The notes under the pieces are model-generated. The model ran no database searches and was not told the origin of the DNA. It worked only from the letters and a program-made list of their open reading frames with translations. Positions 49,141 to 61,870 of a stretch of 64,000 nucleotides of DNA are shown here, piece by piece; position 1 is the first letter of the stretch, and each line of letters begins with the position of its first letter. The position numbers were made by a program, and so were the translations under genes. Origin of the DNA: Euphorbia lathyris (taxonomy: Eukaryota > Streptophyta > Magnoliopsida > Malpighiales > Euphorbiaceae); the NCBI RefSeq assembly GCF_963576675.1, contig NC_088911.1, forward strand, positions 92,409,256-92,473,255, in the 5' to 3' direction.

Positions 49141-50989
49141 GTAAACCACCCAAATAAGATGCAACTCAAATAAAATACAAAACAAAACGTAATAAGAAAA
49201 GCATAAAATCATCGCCACAGATTGAATCAGAGACAGTTAAAAAACATAAGTATGCATAACGACAACCAAAATTAGGAAAATTAAAAAATGGAGATACATA
49301 GAGAATGAGTGAAAGACTATTATCTAAACACAATATAAAGTGAAAATACATCTTGAAAGAAAATTGAAGCCAATGACAGAAAGAGGGCAAAAGGAAAGGA
49401 AAAAAAATCAAATGCCAGAGTAGAATCCCCAGCCCAAACCTAATTCCAATAGAAAAGAAAATAATTTTAAAAAAATAACTATTAGAGAAAGAGAAACACC
49501 AAAAATAAATAACTAATCCTCACTGAACAAAGAGCATGATCTATTTTAGAAACAACAAAAGAGGATCAGAAACAACATTACCAAGAAGGAAAACCAATTC
49601 CCTATAAAGTCATCTCATAATAACTTGAGAACCCAAGTTATGATTTGTGGATCCGCAAACAAATATAGCTCTGGCTGGAACCCTAATTTTTGCCACCACC
49701 ATGATATCAGAATTAGAAGGAAAAATAGTGAATAACCATAGCAACACCGCAAGCTATATCAAGGTTCCTAGAATAAAAGAAACCTGCGTTAGCCTGGCAC
49801 CTGCAAGGAAGAGAAAACCATCAGAGGAGAAGAGCCATCTGAAAACCAAAGCAGATGTAGGTGAGAAATTGAAAAAAAGAAATTAGGAACGAACAAAATC
49901 AAACCTCATGAACAGACCGATCTGAAAGGGAAGCCATGAAAGAGAGAAGATGGCCACTCCGATAAATGGCGGAAACAAAAATCCACCACTATAATAAGAA
50001 AATTGCAATTATTCCGGCAACAACAGAAGTGATGAGAGGAAAATAAATTCCAAGAAATCTTCTCTAATTCATTTTCTTTTTTAAAGTTCCCTTCCAAATC
50101 CCTTAAAACTGGAAACTCTCTTCTTAGCCATTCTTTTCCTTCCCAAATTGAGGAATAAATTCAAATTAAGAAAAACGAAGCAGTGGAAATTGAAAAAAAG
50201 GAGAGAAGGGAGCTTTACCTTGTTAGAAAGAGAATGAGAGATCAGTTTAACGGTGCTCAAATGTTGTAGTTGGTTTTGATTAGAAGAATAAGAGTGTTTT
50301 CATTGTTGTTGATCTTGTTTTCGCTGCACATCTTCTTGCCATTCTTGGTATCTGTTCTGTGGAGTCTCGTTCTGCTCATTTGGTAGGAAATAGAGAGAGA
50401 AGAGAAGAAGAGAGAAGGAAAAAAGGCACGAATTTCTAGATAGGAAAGGTAGGTAGTACGACACCGTTTTGTTGCTAGGTGGCTGAGAATTTTTGGTGAA
50501 CTGGAGGGGTAATACGGTCAATCGGGATATAAGGGTAACATTGGGAAAAAATTGGCACAAAATTGTCAATTTTACTGTTCCAATGTTTCACTTTTATAGT
50601 TATATATAATTCTAGCAATTCAGGAAAGTTGGCATTAATATTGATAATTTTGATTTATAAAAAATTAGTTGCTTGGTTTAATTGTTAATTATTTATTTAC
50701 ATGTGGCATAAAAGTGCAAATCGATTAAACATAAAGATTATAATAAAATTACATATTGAATGACATGCATGATTATATATATAATCATGCATGATTATAT
50801 ATATAATCAACATCTGAATCACCTTCCATTAATTATCATTGAATTAATTACATGGTTGTTGGAAAAAAACAAAAAAAAAACATTATGATGTTCATCAAGT
50901 ATCAAGCAGATAATTACATGTATTAATTAACACTCTTAATCACAAGATTATTAAACAAGGATTATTAGGCTGTGCTGATCTGGTTGGAT
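49141..50989. other. MULE interior with unrecognised, possibly captured, gene sequence
   Basis: Several minus-strand splice-like sites (for example rc of agctttacct at about 50210) and short open frames (49906-50097, 50300-50569) suggest leader exons of a captured gene. I could not recognise any protein. 50775-50810 has catgcatgattatatatata twice. Confidence 0.35.
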
Positions 50990-51044
50990 AGAGATGAGTT
51001 AGAGAGATAAAGAAATTTGAAGAGAGATAAAGAGGTTAGAGAGA
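50990..51044 (-). repeat. Right TIR of MULE-like element, first part
   Basis: Inverted match to about 45500-45560. Ends with ataaagaggttagagaga (51027-51044), one copy of the RTE target duplication. Confidence 0.8.
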
Positions 51045-54000
51045 ACTCCGCCTGTGAGGGTCACTTGGTGGCCTTTACAGCCGGTCCCAAGCCCGGACAA
51101 AGGAGGAGGGTTGCGGTAGGTTTGTGGCGGCCAGCGTAAAACTTAGCCACATCTTATGACATGAACCATAATATAAATACCGTTGGGGCGTTCCCTACTC
51201 AGCGACGCGCTGCACTTCCTAGACCCGAGTGTAGTGATAAATGTGCAAGGGTTGCTAGGTCGTCGCCCCGAAGCGGCGCGCCACCCCAGGACTCGGGGGT
51301 GGTGTCAAATATGCAAGGGTTGCGGGTAAATAAGCTAGTCCACGGTAATGGTAGGGGTAGGGGTAAGGGTAGTAAGTTACGCTTTGGGACATGGAACATA
51401 GGTTCTTTGACAGGAAGATTAGCTGAAATTGTAGATGTTATGAAGAGGAGGAGAATAAATATATTATGCCTACAAGAAACCAAGTGGGTTGGAGCCAAGG
51501 CTAGAGAGATAGCTCCTTGGGGTTATAAGCTTTGGTACTCAGGAAAGGATAAGGGTAGAAATGGAGTAGGTATTCTTATTGATAGGGAGTATATTGATGA
51601 GGTAGTAGCGGTGTCTAGGAAGAGCGATAGAATTATGAGTGTTAAGCTAGTGATAGGGGATGAGGTTGTGAATGTCATTAGTGCATATGCGCCACAAATA
51701 GGATTAGATGTGTCTATAAGACAAGCTTTTTGGGATGACTTAGAGGAAGTGGTGCAACAGGTTCCTAGGGATGAAAAAATGGTACTAGGGGGTGATCTCA
51801 ATGGACACGTGGGTTCTAGGCGAGATGGGTTTGAGAGTGTTCATGGAGGGTATGGTTTTGGAGATAAGAATGAAGCAGGAAATGATATTTTGGAATTCGC
51901 ATCAGCCTATGACTTGAGTATCATGAACACATGGTTTATGAAGAGAACATCCCACTTAGTGACTTATCGGAGTGGCGGTAATGCGAGCCAAATTGACTTC
52001 TTCTTAGTAAGGAGTGCTTGGAGAAAGAGTTATATTGATTGTAAGGTGATCCCTGGTGAGAGTACGACAACCCAACATAGAGTAGTGGTGCTAGATTTTC
52101 GAAGTAGGAAATGTATAAGAAAACAAACACCTCAAGTAGAGACTAAGATTAAGTGGTGGAAATTGCAAGGGGAGAATCAACAAAAATTTGTGGATGAGAT
52201 GACCAAAAAAGATATTTGGACTTGCAATATGGATTCAGATATAGATTCGATATGGAATAAGATGGAGCATAGTATAAGGGAAGTAGCGAAGGAAGTTCTA
52301 GGGGAATCTAAAGGTAGCATGCCACCGGGTAAGGACACATCTTGGTGGACAGAAGAAGTACGACAAGCAGTAAAGAGTAAGAGAGAATCCTATAAACTAT
52401 TAGGGAAATGTAGGAGTGACGAGAACTACGAAAAATACAAAGAGGCTAAAAGGGAAGTAAAGAAGGTCATACGAGATGCTAGAGCAAAGGTGAATCGGGA
52501 TCTGTATACAAGATTGGATACGAAAGAAGGGGAAAGAGACATATATAGAATTGCTCGGATGAGAGATAGGAAGACGCGAGATCTCGGAAAAGTTAAATGT
52601 GTGAAGGATGTGGACCAGAAAGTCCTAGTTGGAGATAAGGATATCAAGGAACGATGGAGGTCCTATTTTGATGACTTATTTAATGGAGATCGCCAACAAG
52701 ATGTTGGAGATATAAGTATCCATCACGATATGATAAATCATGAATGCCTGCGGAGAATTCAAAAGGGTGAAGTCAAAATGGCATTAAGTAAGATGAAGTT
52801 GAAGAAAGCAGTAGGACCTGATGGCATCCCTATTGAGATTTGGAGATGTTTGGGAGAAAGAGGAATCGAATGGTTGACGACGTTCTTCAACAAAATTTGG
52901 AGAAACAATAAGATGCCATCAGAATGGAGGAAAAGTACTTTAATCCCTTTGTATAAGAACAAAGGCGATGTCCAAGATTGTGCCAACTATCGGGGAATCA
53001 AATTAATGAGTCACACTATGAAACTTTGGGAGCGAGTGATTGAACAAAGGCTAAGGAGGACGGTGAAGATCTCTGAAAACCAGTTTGGCTTTATGTCGGG
53101 AAGATCAACTATGGAAGCCATCCATCTAATGAGACAATTAATGGAGCACTATCGAAATAAGAAGAAAGACTTGCATATGGTTTTCATTGACTTGGAGAAA
53201 GCATATGATAAGGTACCAAGGGAAGTACTTTGGTGGGCCTTGATAAGGAAAGGCATTTCGCGGAAATATATTGACATCATAAAGGACATGTATGAGGGAG
53301 TATGCACGAGTGTACGTACTAGTGTTGGGAAAACTGAAGAGTTTCCTATTACGATTGGAGTGCATCAAGGTTCCGCACTAAGCCCATTTCTTTTTGCCAT
53401 CGTTATGGATGAACTAACAAGTTCACTTCAAGATGGTATACCATGGTGCATGCTGTTTGCAGATGATATTGTGTTGGTTGATGAGACGAAAGAAGGAGTG
53501 GAGATGAAGTTGGAACTATGGAGGCAAACTCTAGAATCTAGAGGCTTTAAGTTGAGTCGAAGTAAGACAGAATATTTGGAGTGTAAGTTTAGCGGCCGTA
53601 GGAGTAGGGAGGCAGGGACAATCACCCTAGATGGGAGAGTTGTTCAGGCCTCGGATTGCTTCCGGTATTTAGGATCTATTATCCAAACGGATGGAGAAGT
53701 AGATGGAGATGTTGCCCATAGGATTAAAGCTGGTTGGTCGAAGTGGAAGAGTGCTACGGGTTTCCTTTGTGATCCCGGCATGCCTAATAGATTGAAGGGA
53801 AAATTCTACCGGACGGCAATTAGACCAGCATTGTTATATGGTACGGAGTGTTGGGCAGTGAAACACTGCCACATCCATAAGATGTCGGTGGCGGAGATGC
53901 GTATGTTGAGATGGATGTGTGGTCACACGAGAAAGGACCGGGTGCGTAATGAAATAATTAGGACAAAAGTAGGGGTTACATCTATTGAGAATAAAATGAG

Positions 54001-54305
54001 AGAAAACCGACTAAGGTGGTTTGGCCATGTGAGACGTAGAGCGCTTGATGCGCCGGTTAGGAGAACCGAAGAGTGGCAAAGGGATGTAGTGGTGAGGGGT
54101 AGGGGAAGACCTAAGCAAACTTGGAGGAGGGTGATCGAGAGTGATATGAGTTTATTGGGAATTGAGGAAAATATGGTAGTGGATAGGACGGAGTGGAGGG
54201 AGCGAATCTGTGTCGCTGACACGACTTGATTTTCACGGTTTTATATGATGGTTCATGTTAGCCGACCCCGAATCATTTCGGGACTAAGGCTTTGTTGTTG
54301 TTGTT
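51045..54305 (+). mobile_element. RTE-type LINE, full length, apparently intact
   Basis: Bounded by a perfect 18-bp target duplication, ataaagaggttagagaga at 51027-51044 and 54306-54323. It starts ACTCCGCCTGTGAGGGTC and ends in TTG repeats (ttgttgttgttgtt), the usual tail of RTE elements. One ORF of 1,022 codons fills it. The exact duplication and intact ORF point to a recent insertion. A degraded relative lies at 43903-44937. Confidence 0.93.
51161..54229 (+). CDS. RTE retrotransposon protein: endonuclease and reverse transcriptase
   Basis: 1,022 residues without interruption. N-terminal region to about 70 is basic and of unknown role. APE-type endonuclease about 75-320, with [48 protein letters not shown] and [10 protein letters not shown]. 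Reverse transcriptase about 540-830, with [67 protein letters not shown] at about 766-769 and [13 protein letters not shown]-terminal [19 protein letters not shown] region is typical of plant RTE proteins. The expected catalytic residues are present. In the family the protein nicks target DNA and primes cDNA synthesis there. Similar ORFs are often misannotated as host proteins (craniofacial development protein 2-like). Confidence 0.95.
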   Translation: MNHNINTVGAFPTQRRAALPRPECSDKCARVARSSPRSGAPPQDSGVVSNMQGLRVNKLVHGNGRGRGKGSKLRFGTWNIGSLTGRLAEIVDVMKRRRINILCLQETKWVGAKAREIAPWGYKLWYSGKDKGRNGVGILIDREYIDEVVAVSRKSDRIMSVKLVIGDEVVNVISAYAPQIGLDVSIRQAFWDDLEEVVQQVPRDEKMVLGGDLNGHVGSRRDGFESVHGGYGFGDKNEAGNDILEFASAYDLSIMNTWFMKRTSHLVTYRSGGNASQIDFFLVRSAWRKSYIDCKVIPGESTTTQHRVVVLDFRSRKCIRKQTPQVETKIKWWKLQGENQQKFVDEMTKKDIWTCNMDSDIDSIWNKMEHSIREVAKEVLGESKGSMPPGKDTSWWTEEVRQAVKSKRESYKLLGKCRSDENYEKYKEAKREVKKVIRDARAKVNRDLYTRLDTKEGERDIYRIARMRDRKTRDLGKVKCVKDVDQKVLVGDKDIKERWRSYFDDLFNGDRQQDVGDISIHHDMINHECLRRIQKGEVKMALSKMKLKKAVGPDGIPIEIWRCLGERGIEWLTTFFNKIWRNNKMPSEWRKSTLIPLYKNKGDVQDCANYRGIKLMSHTMKLWERVIEQRLRRTVKISENQFGFMSGRSTMEAIHLMRQLMEHYRNKKKDLHMVFIDLEKAYDKVPREVLWWALIRKGISRKYIDIIKDMYEGVCTSVRTSVGKTEEFPITIGVHQGSALSPFLFAIVMDELTSSLQDGIPWCMLFADDIVLVDETKEGVEMKLELWRQTLESRGFKLSRSKTEYLECKFSGRRSREAGTITLDGRVVQASDCFRYLGSIIQTDGEVDGDVAHRIKAGWSKWKSATGFLCDPGMPNRLKGKFYRTAIRPALLYGTECWAVKHCHIHKMSVAEMRMLRWMCGHTRKDRVRNEIIRTKVGVTSIENKMRENRLRWFGHVRRRALDAPVRRTEEWQRDVVVRGRGRPKQTWRRVIESDMSLLGIEENMVVDRTEWRERICVADTT

Positions 54306-54608
54306 ATAAAGAGGTTAGAGAGAGAAAGAAATAGAGAGAAGAAGATGAAGTGATGGAGGGATAAGGGTAAAAGAGAGAAAAGTAAAAATTAAATTTTTTT
54401 TTTTTAATTTGTGGGCTCCACTTTAGTAATGATTTGAATGAAAATGATGAGGTGATGCGTTGACCGTTCGTTGACCGGTCATTTTTACCTGTTGTACATC
54501 AAAGTGGTAGGTCACCTATAAGATCATACATATTAGTGAGACAAAATGAAGGTTGTACACCAAATGTGAAATGAGGCAAATGTTGTACATCATTGATGAA
54601 ATTTACCC
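54306..54608 (-). repeat. Right TIR of MULE-like element, second part
   Basis: Reverse complement of about 45194-45500. Begins with the second copy of the RTE target duplication and ends at the MULE border, followed by tagaaataat. Confidence 0.85.
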
Positions 54609-54618
54609 TAGAAATAAT

Positions 54619-57377
54619 TAATAAAAGTTATTTTTAGATTTTATCTATTAATTTAAACTTTTCACATATAGTATGAGAGCTTTTTAGTGGTTCAAATTTT
54701 GGCAACTACATTTAGTGATAGAATTACTAAATATGATTGGCATGTGTTGTACACGCTTCAAACCAAATAAATATATATTATATATTTAAACTTAATAATA
54801 ATGAATATATCATGCATTATTGAGGTGGAAACAAAAAAAATAAGTATAATTTTATAATTTAAGGATATATCATACATTCAAACTTAATAATAATAATGAT
54901 GATATAATGTATATATTGAAGTGGATATATGATGTGTTCAAACTTAACAATAACATATTTAAAATATGCGTTTTTTTAAATATGAATTTAATTTGTTTTA
55001 TTTTTCTAAAGTTCCCGACTTAAATGATATAGTTTTGTGTTAAAGCCATTAAAATAATTATGTAGATGATATTTTTCTTCATTGAAAAAGAGCTTATATG
55101 ACCAGGGAAGCTCCCAACCATGACAATCCAGGGTTAGAGTCCGTCGAAACCACTCCTCTATAGGATTTTTCAGCGAGTAGGAGGATCGGTTGATCCTTCA
55201 TGAATCTCCTTGGCTCCACTCCTATTTAAACCCTTAAACTTGGCATGTTTTACCTTTTGGAATCCCAAACTTTCACATAAACCAATCAAACACATGTTCT
55301 TGGCTAATTCTTACCTCTTATAAACTCGACTACATTATATCTTTTTATAACGTTAGAATGTGATTTACACACCATGCTGATATATTTTATAACGAATAAT
55401 AAATGGACATGTGGCATTTAAAGTAACACGTAATAAAACAAAAAAAAATTATTATTATTATCAAACTCATTTCGAGGAAAATTTTGAGCTCTCTTTACCG
55501 TATGAAGTTTAGGGTTTCATTTGGACCTTGTTGGTGGTTGGAATGGAGTTTGTGGAATATCTTTCCTTTGTGTGGTGGTGATAAAAGTGGGTAAGGATTT
55601 GTTACTTGGCCTTTTAAATTCTCCCTTTGATTCTTCTCTAGGTTGATTAAAGGTTGCCTTGAAACTTATCTAAGGGTTTTGAAGTCTATTTTTGTTATTC
55701 TCGCCCCAAATCTTCAATTTCCTTCTCCATAACTTCCATTTGTACTTATGGGATTCTAGATTGAATCATAACCAAAGAAGTTTCGGGTTAGAAAACGATT
55801 GGCTCTTATATCAAATAATATAGATGAGCTAAGAGAATGAAATGGTGATGATTTTAACACTAAACCATCAAAGGTCAAGTTGCTTGAAGAGATCGGTTAC
55901 AAAACCTACCTTATTTCAAAGAAAACACATCTAGAATTTGATCGATAAAAGATGTGTATTACAAAGAAAAAATCAATTTATACTCCCTAAACCATAGAAG
56001 TACAAAGGCATATAAAAGTCCACAGTTAAAAGACATAAAAGTAAGAATAATTAAGTAAAATTACAACAATTAAAATGAGGGAGGATCAAACAAGATATTT
56101 TCCATGAAGAACTAAGGGACGTGGAAATTTTTTCATGGGTGTGGGATTTCCATCTAGGTCATGCCTCAATTTGCATGACCTTTGCGAGCACATGGTGCAA
56201 TGCACGTTGTATAAAAGTAGCCAATAGAGATATTTCATCTTATTTGCAATAATCACATATATATATATTAGATATCATCAATATATCAAGGATATATGGG
56301 CACACACATGCAACACAATTATAGGATAATCCATCATATTTGAATACAATCATAGACAACACAAAAAGGACACGAGAGTGAATAATACCCGGATGATCTC
56401 ATTAATATATAATTGATAAGAATACATCTATAAGATCTCATCCTGTAGTAGTAGGGGGCAACTACTAGAGATGGTGGAACACAATGTAACCTAATGACAA
56501 GTCCTAAGGTGACATGTTACTCCTCCTATAGTGTTCTTTATACCAAATCGAGGCCTGGAGGCAACGACTGTTACAATGTCTCATACAACACTGTAGTCAC
56601 TCTCCCCTCATTACATAATATGATTACAAAATTTGTCTTACACACACCACACGGGTCATTGCTGGTCTTTAGCACGCTTGGTGTTGATGAGCATCACCAA
56701 TCCCATTTTCTTCACCGCCTTTTTATTTCGCTACTTCGTTTTGACCATTCTTTAGTTTCGAAAGTATTTTGGAAACATCTTAAACACCTTTTCATGAATT
56801 AATGTTTTCATCGGAAAAAAATTAAACATGAATTTTTTTTTAAGAGAGTGAAGTACCATTTAGAGAAGTTTTTTTTTTTTTTTTTGACAACTCCATTTAG
56901 AGAAGTTAATTACACATAATCCGGAGCAGGATTAGAAATTTCATTAGGAAGTTGTAGGATTAGCTATTCAGCAGTTACATCATGTTCGGGAATGATTTGA
57001 GCATTTTTTAGAAATTATAGAGAATAGGTGAGTATCATTTAGAATTCTTGAGAAACTGGCCGTTCATGTCTAAATACAAAAAGCAAGCAAGAATAAATCC
57101 TTGCCAAAGATATCAAACATCCAAACTCAAGTACAAATTCTACCATAAATTTAACTTTTGACTTTTTTTTTTTTTTTTTTTTGTCAACCTACATGTAGTT
57201 TCTACAATTGTCAATTTCAATTCACTGTTGTTAGAGATATTTTACAATTTTAATTCCAAATCTATAAGTTGAATTTCATTTATTCAACTTTTCAAGTACT
57301 TACTTCACTCTACCATCATTTTTTGGCATCTTTTTTGTTTTATTTTTATTTTATTTTTTTTAACAATAATTTAAGGA
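54619..57377. other. No gene recognised
   Basis: AT-rich DNA. A plus frame of 102 codons at 56494-56802 has no recognisable domain. Long T runs occur at 56865-56886 and 57160-57181. 55100-55140 has a weak B-box-like gggttagagtcc, too poor to call a SINE. Confidence 0.5.
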
Positions 57378-58702
57378 TAACAGGGATCTTCCGATGCTGG
57401 CTAGTCGGCGCACCCGGAATATGCATGGAAATGGATCTGAACATGATTTATGTTTTTGGAGACCTGCAAGCAATGGCATCTTCACGGTAAAGTTATTCTA
57501 TCACTGGCTACGTGCTCCTCCGGCTTTGCCTTTGGTTTTTCAGTCAATTTGGAAACCTTTTATTCAGCCGTCACACTCCATGGTCTCTTGGTGTGCATAC
57601 TGGGGCTCTTTACCAACTCATGTCGCGCTCCGTGCTAGAGGTCTGCCTCTAATATCTCGTTGTCCGATCTGTTTAATGGCTTATGAGACGAGTGACCATT
57701 TGCTTGTTCATTGCCTCTTTGCTTCCCAAATCTGGTTCAGCATATCGACTTTATTTGGTAGAAGACTTGTACTTGATTCTTCTCTACAGACCCTCTTCCA
57801 ACACGCCTTCTCACACAAGTTCAGCTCGCAAATCCTTTCCCTCTGGCAGGTCATGCTTGTCAATGTTGTTTGGTTGATCTGGTCTGTAAGAAATGCTGCT
57901 ATTTTTGAGAGCAAGCCTCCAAACATTCATGAGGCATTACACTTTCTTTGGTCTGCTATTCGTAGCTCTGATAGAATCAGCAAAGGATCAGTATGGAATT
58001 CTGTTGTGGAGTTATCAATTCTCCATAATCTCGGGTTAAACGCTCATCGTCACAGGGTCCCTCGAATCATGAAAGTTAGATGGAAGCCCCACCGTCTGAT
58101 TAGATTAAAGCTAACACTCATGCATCCGTGATCTCGGGTAGAGCTGGTTATGGTGTGGTTTTTCGAAATAGTCAGGGGCGTCCTCTTGGGTTATTTGCAT
58201 TTCCCCTTGATTGTGCTTTGGTATACATGGCGGAATTGCAAGCTGCTATTTTTGCAGTTTCGATTGCGATGTCACGTGGTTGGACTCGTCTCTGGATAGA
58301 AAGTGACTCGACTTACGTTATTAAAATTTTCCGTACCCGAGCATAGATCATTCCCTGGACAATGCGAGCGGATTGGTTAAATTGTTTAGATTCAATGACG
58401 CATATACAGGTGGTTGTCTCCCATGTGCTCCGTGAAGGAAATCAAGTGGCGGACGCTCTTGCTAATTACGGACGTCTAGCCTCAGATTTGCAAATGCGGA
58501 ACATCCTTCCGGGCTTCTGCTCCCTTCTTGCTAGAGATAATGTCCTTGGTAAGGATATGTTTAGATTTTCTTAAAGCATTCTTTGTACTAGATTCATATT
58601 TTTTCATCTCTTCTTTTATATATTTTGGTTCTATGCTTTTTCGGGGGTGCCAACCTGGTTGGGATTCCCGTTGGACTAGGTCCGTATTTCAATAAAAAAA
58701 AA
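57378..58702 (+). pseudogene. 5'-truncated L1-type LINE, ORF2 C-terminus
   Basis: The frame at 57394-58131 reads the zf-RVT region (WCAYWGSLPTHVALRARGLP, RCPICLMAYETSDHLLVHC). It then passes into RNase H: GYGVVFRNSQGRPLG, ELQAAIFAVSIAM, WIESDSTYVIKIF, and NQVADALANYG after one frameshift and one stop. It ends with a short A run (about 58691-58700), as expected for an L1 tail. It is the same superfamily as 31560-37027 but a different lineage by sequence. Confidence 0.88.
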
Positions 58703-59404
58703 CAGGTGTATAATTAAGAAAAACATTAAGGGCACAAAGAGGTTTACCAAAGAACATACATATTGCTCTACCTCTAACCTTAATATTTATATGGAATCAG
58801 ATCCAAATGAGAGTACAATCATCATGAATTTAATTCACACATTTTTTTATGTATTAATTAATTCTACAATCGAAACAATACATTATCGTCAACCAATTGA
58901 TGCCACCAGGCCTGGCCCTATGGGCAGGTGACTAAGACGTGCGGCTAGGCCTTTCAAAAAGTAAGGGGTCCAAATACAAGTGAGCCTGTAAAGCTTCGTC
59001 AAAATTCAAGCCTTTTTGTCTTCATTTATTGGTGCAATAGAAATGGATCAGGCCACACAAACAAGCCCAAAACGAAAAAAAGAGAGAGAATATAATATTG
59101 TAAAGGAAATTACAACAAAAATTAGATTTTAATTTTTTTTTATGTATTTTATGATTATATGATTTTAAATCTTAAAATATCAGAATATCAAAATTGAAAT
59201 TTTGTTTTCGTTAATTTTTTAGTTAGTCGCTTATAGGAAAAAAACAGTTTTAAAATCCCGGTCAGCTACGAAGACTTTGAAAAACGGGTGCCTCAACTCT
59301 AGCGGTTTGTCCGATATACCTCCAATGGCATTGAATTTTAGATTTGCTGACGTGATATGATGTGATTTCTCCTCCATTGTATGGTTTGAAGAACTTCAGA
59401 ACAC
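58703..59404. other. Transposon-end-like sequence, no gene
   Basis: 58905-58980 (ggcctggccctatgggcagg, then gtgcggctaggcctttc) resembles the GC-rich end of the element at 31320-31402 in reverse complement. It may be a terminus of a related element. The rest is AT-rich. Confidence 0.35.
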
Positions 59405-59720
59405 CAAATCAGTCGTTCATAACCCTACTTCGCAGCACAATGAATAGAACCCCACCATCATCCTCCAACCATTCGGGTGGATCTGTTCGGGACAAATGTT
59501 GAACTCCTCAACACCTCCATAAAAAGGCAAAAATGGCAGATGCATTCCGGCCTCCAGATATTCCTCGTAGATTATCATCTCGTTTTGCCCCATGTGATCA
59601 TTGGCCTTAGCGGATTTCAGAAGGGTGCTCAGCTCATAAGGTTCCCCGATGTGATACGCCATTGAGATCGCTCCCAAATGCTTCCTCCCAATAATTCTCC
59701 AAGCATCCTCCATACGTTAG
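59405..59720 (-). pseudogene. Gypsy-type transposon N-terminal domain fragment
   Basis: The minus strand reads YEEYLEAGMHLPFLPFYGG, then EEFNICPEQIHPNGWRMMVG. This resembles the putative gypsy-type transposon domain (PF04195) found at the N-terminus of proteins in large gypsy elements. The frame is open for 98 codons but isolated; no gag or pol is nearby. Sequence from 59720 to 60740 may belong to the same remnant but was not recognised. Confidence 0.5.
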
Positions 59721-60754
59721 ACTCGGGAGCACTCCGTCTATCCTCCAAGTCATAACAAGCTCCATCAGACCTCGGCCCCTCAACACCGCATGGCCACACC
59801 TTACTTCATATCCTTTCGTACAAGTCCACAAAAGTCTCCCTTTCCCATAAAAAAATCTCTAGCACTACTACCTGTACAATTACCCCGTTGGTCCGAACAC
59901 CGATCGGAGGACGGGATAAGAACGAAGTTCTCTTTACAACTGGTGGTTTCTGCACATGGTGGCTTCTCTGCTACCATTCTCCATTTCTTCCCAGTTTCCA
60001 ATTGATCGCCCTCCAACACATCCCCTTTTCTTTTTCTTTATCTAACACGACCACTCTCCAAAAGAGTTGATTCCCTTAGGACGACACCCAACAACCCTAC
60101 TCTCTTATTATTAGCTTCGTCGGACATACTAAGTCACCCACTAGACCAAAATTTCCTGAAAGAAGACCCTAGTAAAACCAAAAAACGCCAAAAGAGCATA
60201 AGGAAGAAGATACTAACCTCACTACTTCCAACGTCACCCTTGTAGAGCGGCTATCAACATTGAAACACTTCACTACCACTGTCATAACAAACAATGAACA
60301 TATAATCTGAGAATAAGCTCCCACCATTCTTCTTTCCTATAAGCAGTTTTCATAATCAACAAAATTTGTTGTAGGATATGATTTCTCCTTTTTATAAGCA
60401 CAGGCGGACATACGAAGAGTCACACCACCCAAAGATCACACACAACAATTAATCCACACGTGTCACTCTGGCCTTTGGCAATGTCATCACTTCCAGCCTA
60501 ATTAATGACGTCCGACTTACTCAAAGCATGCTTCTAGTCCTACACAACACAAGGCACAATGAATTTTTGCACGATATCTCAGCCACAAAGCACCTCGCTC
60601 ACCTCACATTCAATGGTTTCGGTCTTCATTTCGGGGAGGGGGACTAATTGATGAGGGAGATGAGGCCGCAGACCTAAGAAGTCCAGCAGACTCACCTTTG
60701 CCTCCATTCAAAGGAATTAAAGAAGCCCACTAGGTAGGGCTCTACAAAATATAC
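59721..60754. other. Unrecognised, relatively GC-rich stretch
   Basis: Several short open frames on both strands, none with a recognisable domain. Probably the continuation of the transposon remnant at 59405-59720. Confidence 0.4.
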
Positions 60755-61870
60755 CCAACCCATCAATCCAACCCAATCCAATCTATCTTAATCCAACATA
60801 TTCTATATTATCTAATTTATTTGTTAAGTGGGGTTGGATTGGGTTGGATTTTATTAAGAAATATTGAATGCAATTTAAATTATTTATTCACTAAACCAGA
60901 ATTATTCTCTTCATATTAGTAGATTTTTCAACTTATTATATATAATTTTCTTTGAAATAATATATTTATTTATTGATAAAATATGAGGATGTGGCAACAA
61001 CCTAATAAATAATTCCTCAAAACATTCATTTATTTATTATTTAATAAATATATATTTTTATTTCCCATATGAAACATCTAAAAGAAAAAATATTATTCAC
61101 TAATTCCACGAAAAATTAAAGTATATATCCTCAAGAGAAAATTATAAAATTAAAGGTTAATTTAAAAAAAAAACATGTGGTTTCATGTTTTCATAGATCG
61201 GTATATGTGGTTCCAGATTTCTAGAATTTCAAAAATTCTGAAATTTCAGAAATTATGAAATTTTAGAAATTCTGAAACTCAAATTTCAAAAATTGCAAAA
61301 TTTTGGAAATTCTGTAATTGCAAAAATTCTAGAATTCTGGAATTTCTGGAATTTCGAAAACTTTGGAATTTCAAAAATTCTGGAATTCCAAAATTTCTGG
61401 AATTTCAAAAATTTCTAGACTTTCGGAAATGCTGGAATTCCAAAATTCTAGAATTTCAGAAATCTGGAATTCTAGAAAAAAAAAGACGGTGAAAAAGTGA
61501 CTTAAAAAAATCTCAAAAAACCCACTCTGTTTTAAAGGTATCAAGTCATTTATATGGAGCAAAAAAAACCTATATGTACCTATATGTGAAAACATTAAAA
61601 CACGTGATTTTTTTTAATTAACTAAAAAATTAAATGTTACATAAATTCTATTTGGTACAGATATTTGTAAGTTCATTCATTTATTCAAATATTTAATAGC
61701 TATACATTTATATTTCAAATTATTTGAATAAAAAACCAATCCAAGCCAATTTAATCTATTAAAGTTCAATATTTAATGGGTTGGATTGGTTTTAACAACC
61801 AACCCATTAATTATTTTTGTAATGGATTTGGTTGGATGGTAACCCAAATACAATACACATAGATCCCTAT
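60755..61870. mobile_element. Possible TIR element with gggttggatt ends
   Basis: The left end (acccaacccatcaatccaac, caatccaatc) and right end (gggttggattggttttaaca, tttggttggatggtaaccc) are inverse-like. A further ggggttggattgggttgga faces the left end at 60830. No transposase and no clean target duplication. Confidence 0.4.
61200..61480. repeat. Low-complexity aattctggaatttc array
   Basis: Irregular units of aatttcagaaattctg and its near-palindromic variants fill 280 bp. Each unit is close to self-complementary, so both strands read alike. It lies inside the TIR-like element. Confidence 0.85.

Larger units (their letters stand above)
45194..54608. mobile_element. Long-TIR MULE-like element, 6.1 kb plus an inserted RTE
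   Basis: It begins GGGTAAATTTTATCAATGG at 45194 and ends with the inverse (cattgatgaaatttaccc) at 54608, flanked on both sides by a perfect tagaaataat (45184-45193 and 54609-54618). A 10-bp duplication with terminal inverted repeats of about 370 bp is the Mutator pattern. The right repeat is split by an RTE (51045-54305). No transposase was recognised inside; 45660-45750 has an acidic open stretch (DDADADHDH, then TSSSEEDDVAA) of unknown nature. Confidence 0.75.

Noticed and set aside
51199..54222. Minus-strand frames over the RTE
   Set aside because: Shadows of the 1,022-codon ORF on the other strand.
55090..55145. tRNA or SINE gene around gggttagagtcc
   Set aside because: Only a weak B box; no A box, acceptor stem or cloverleaf could be formed.
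56494..56802. 102-codon plus-strand frame
   Set aside because: No domain, no splice context and ordinary composition; kept only as a note in the non-coding stretch.
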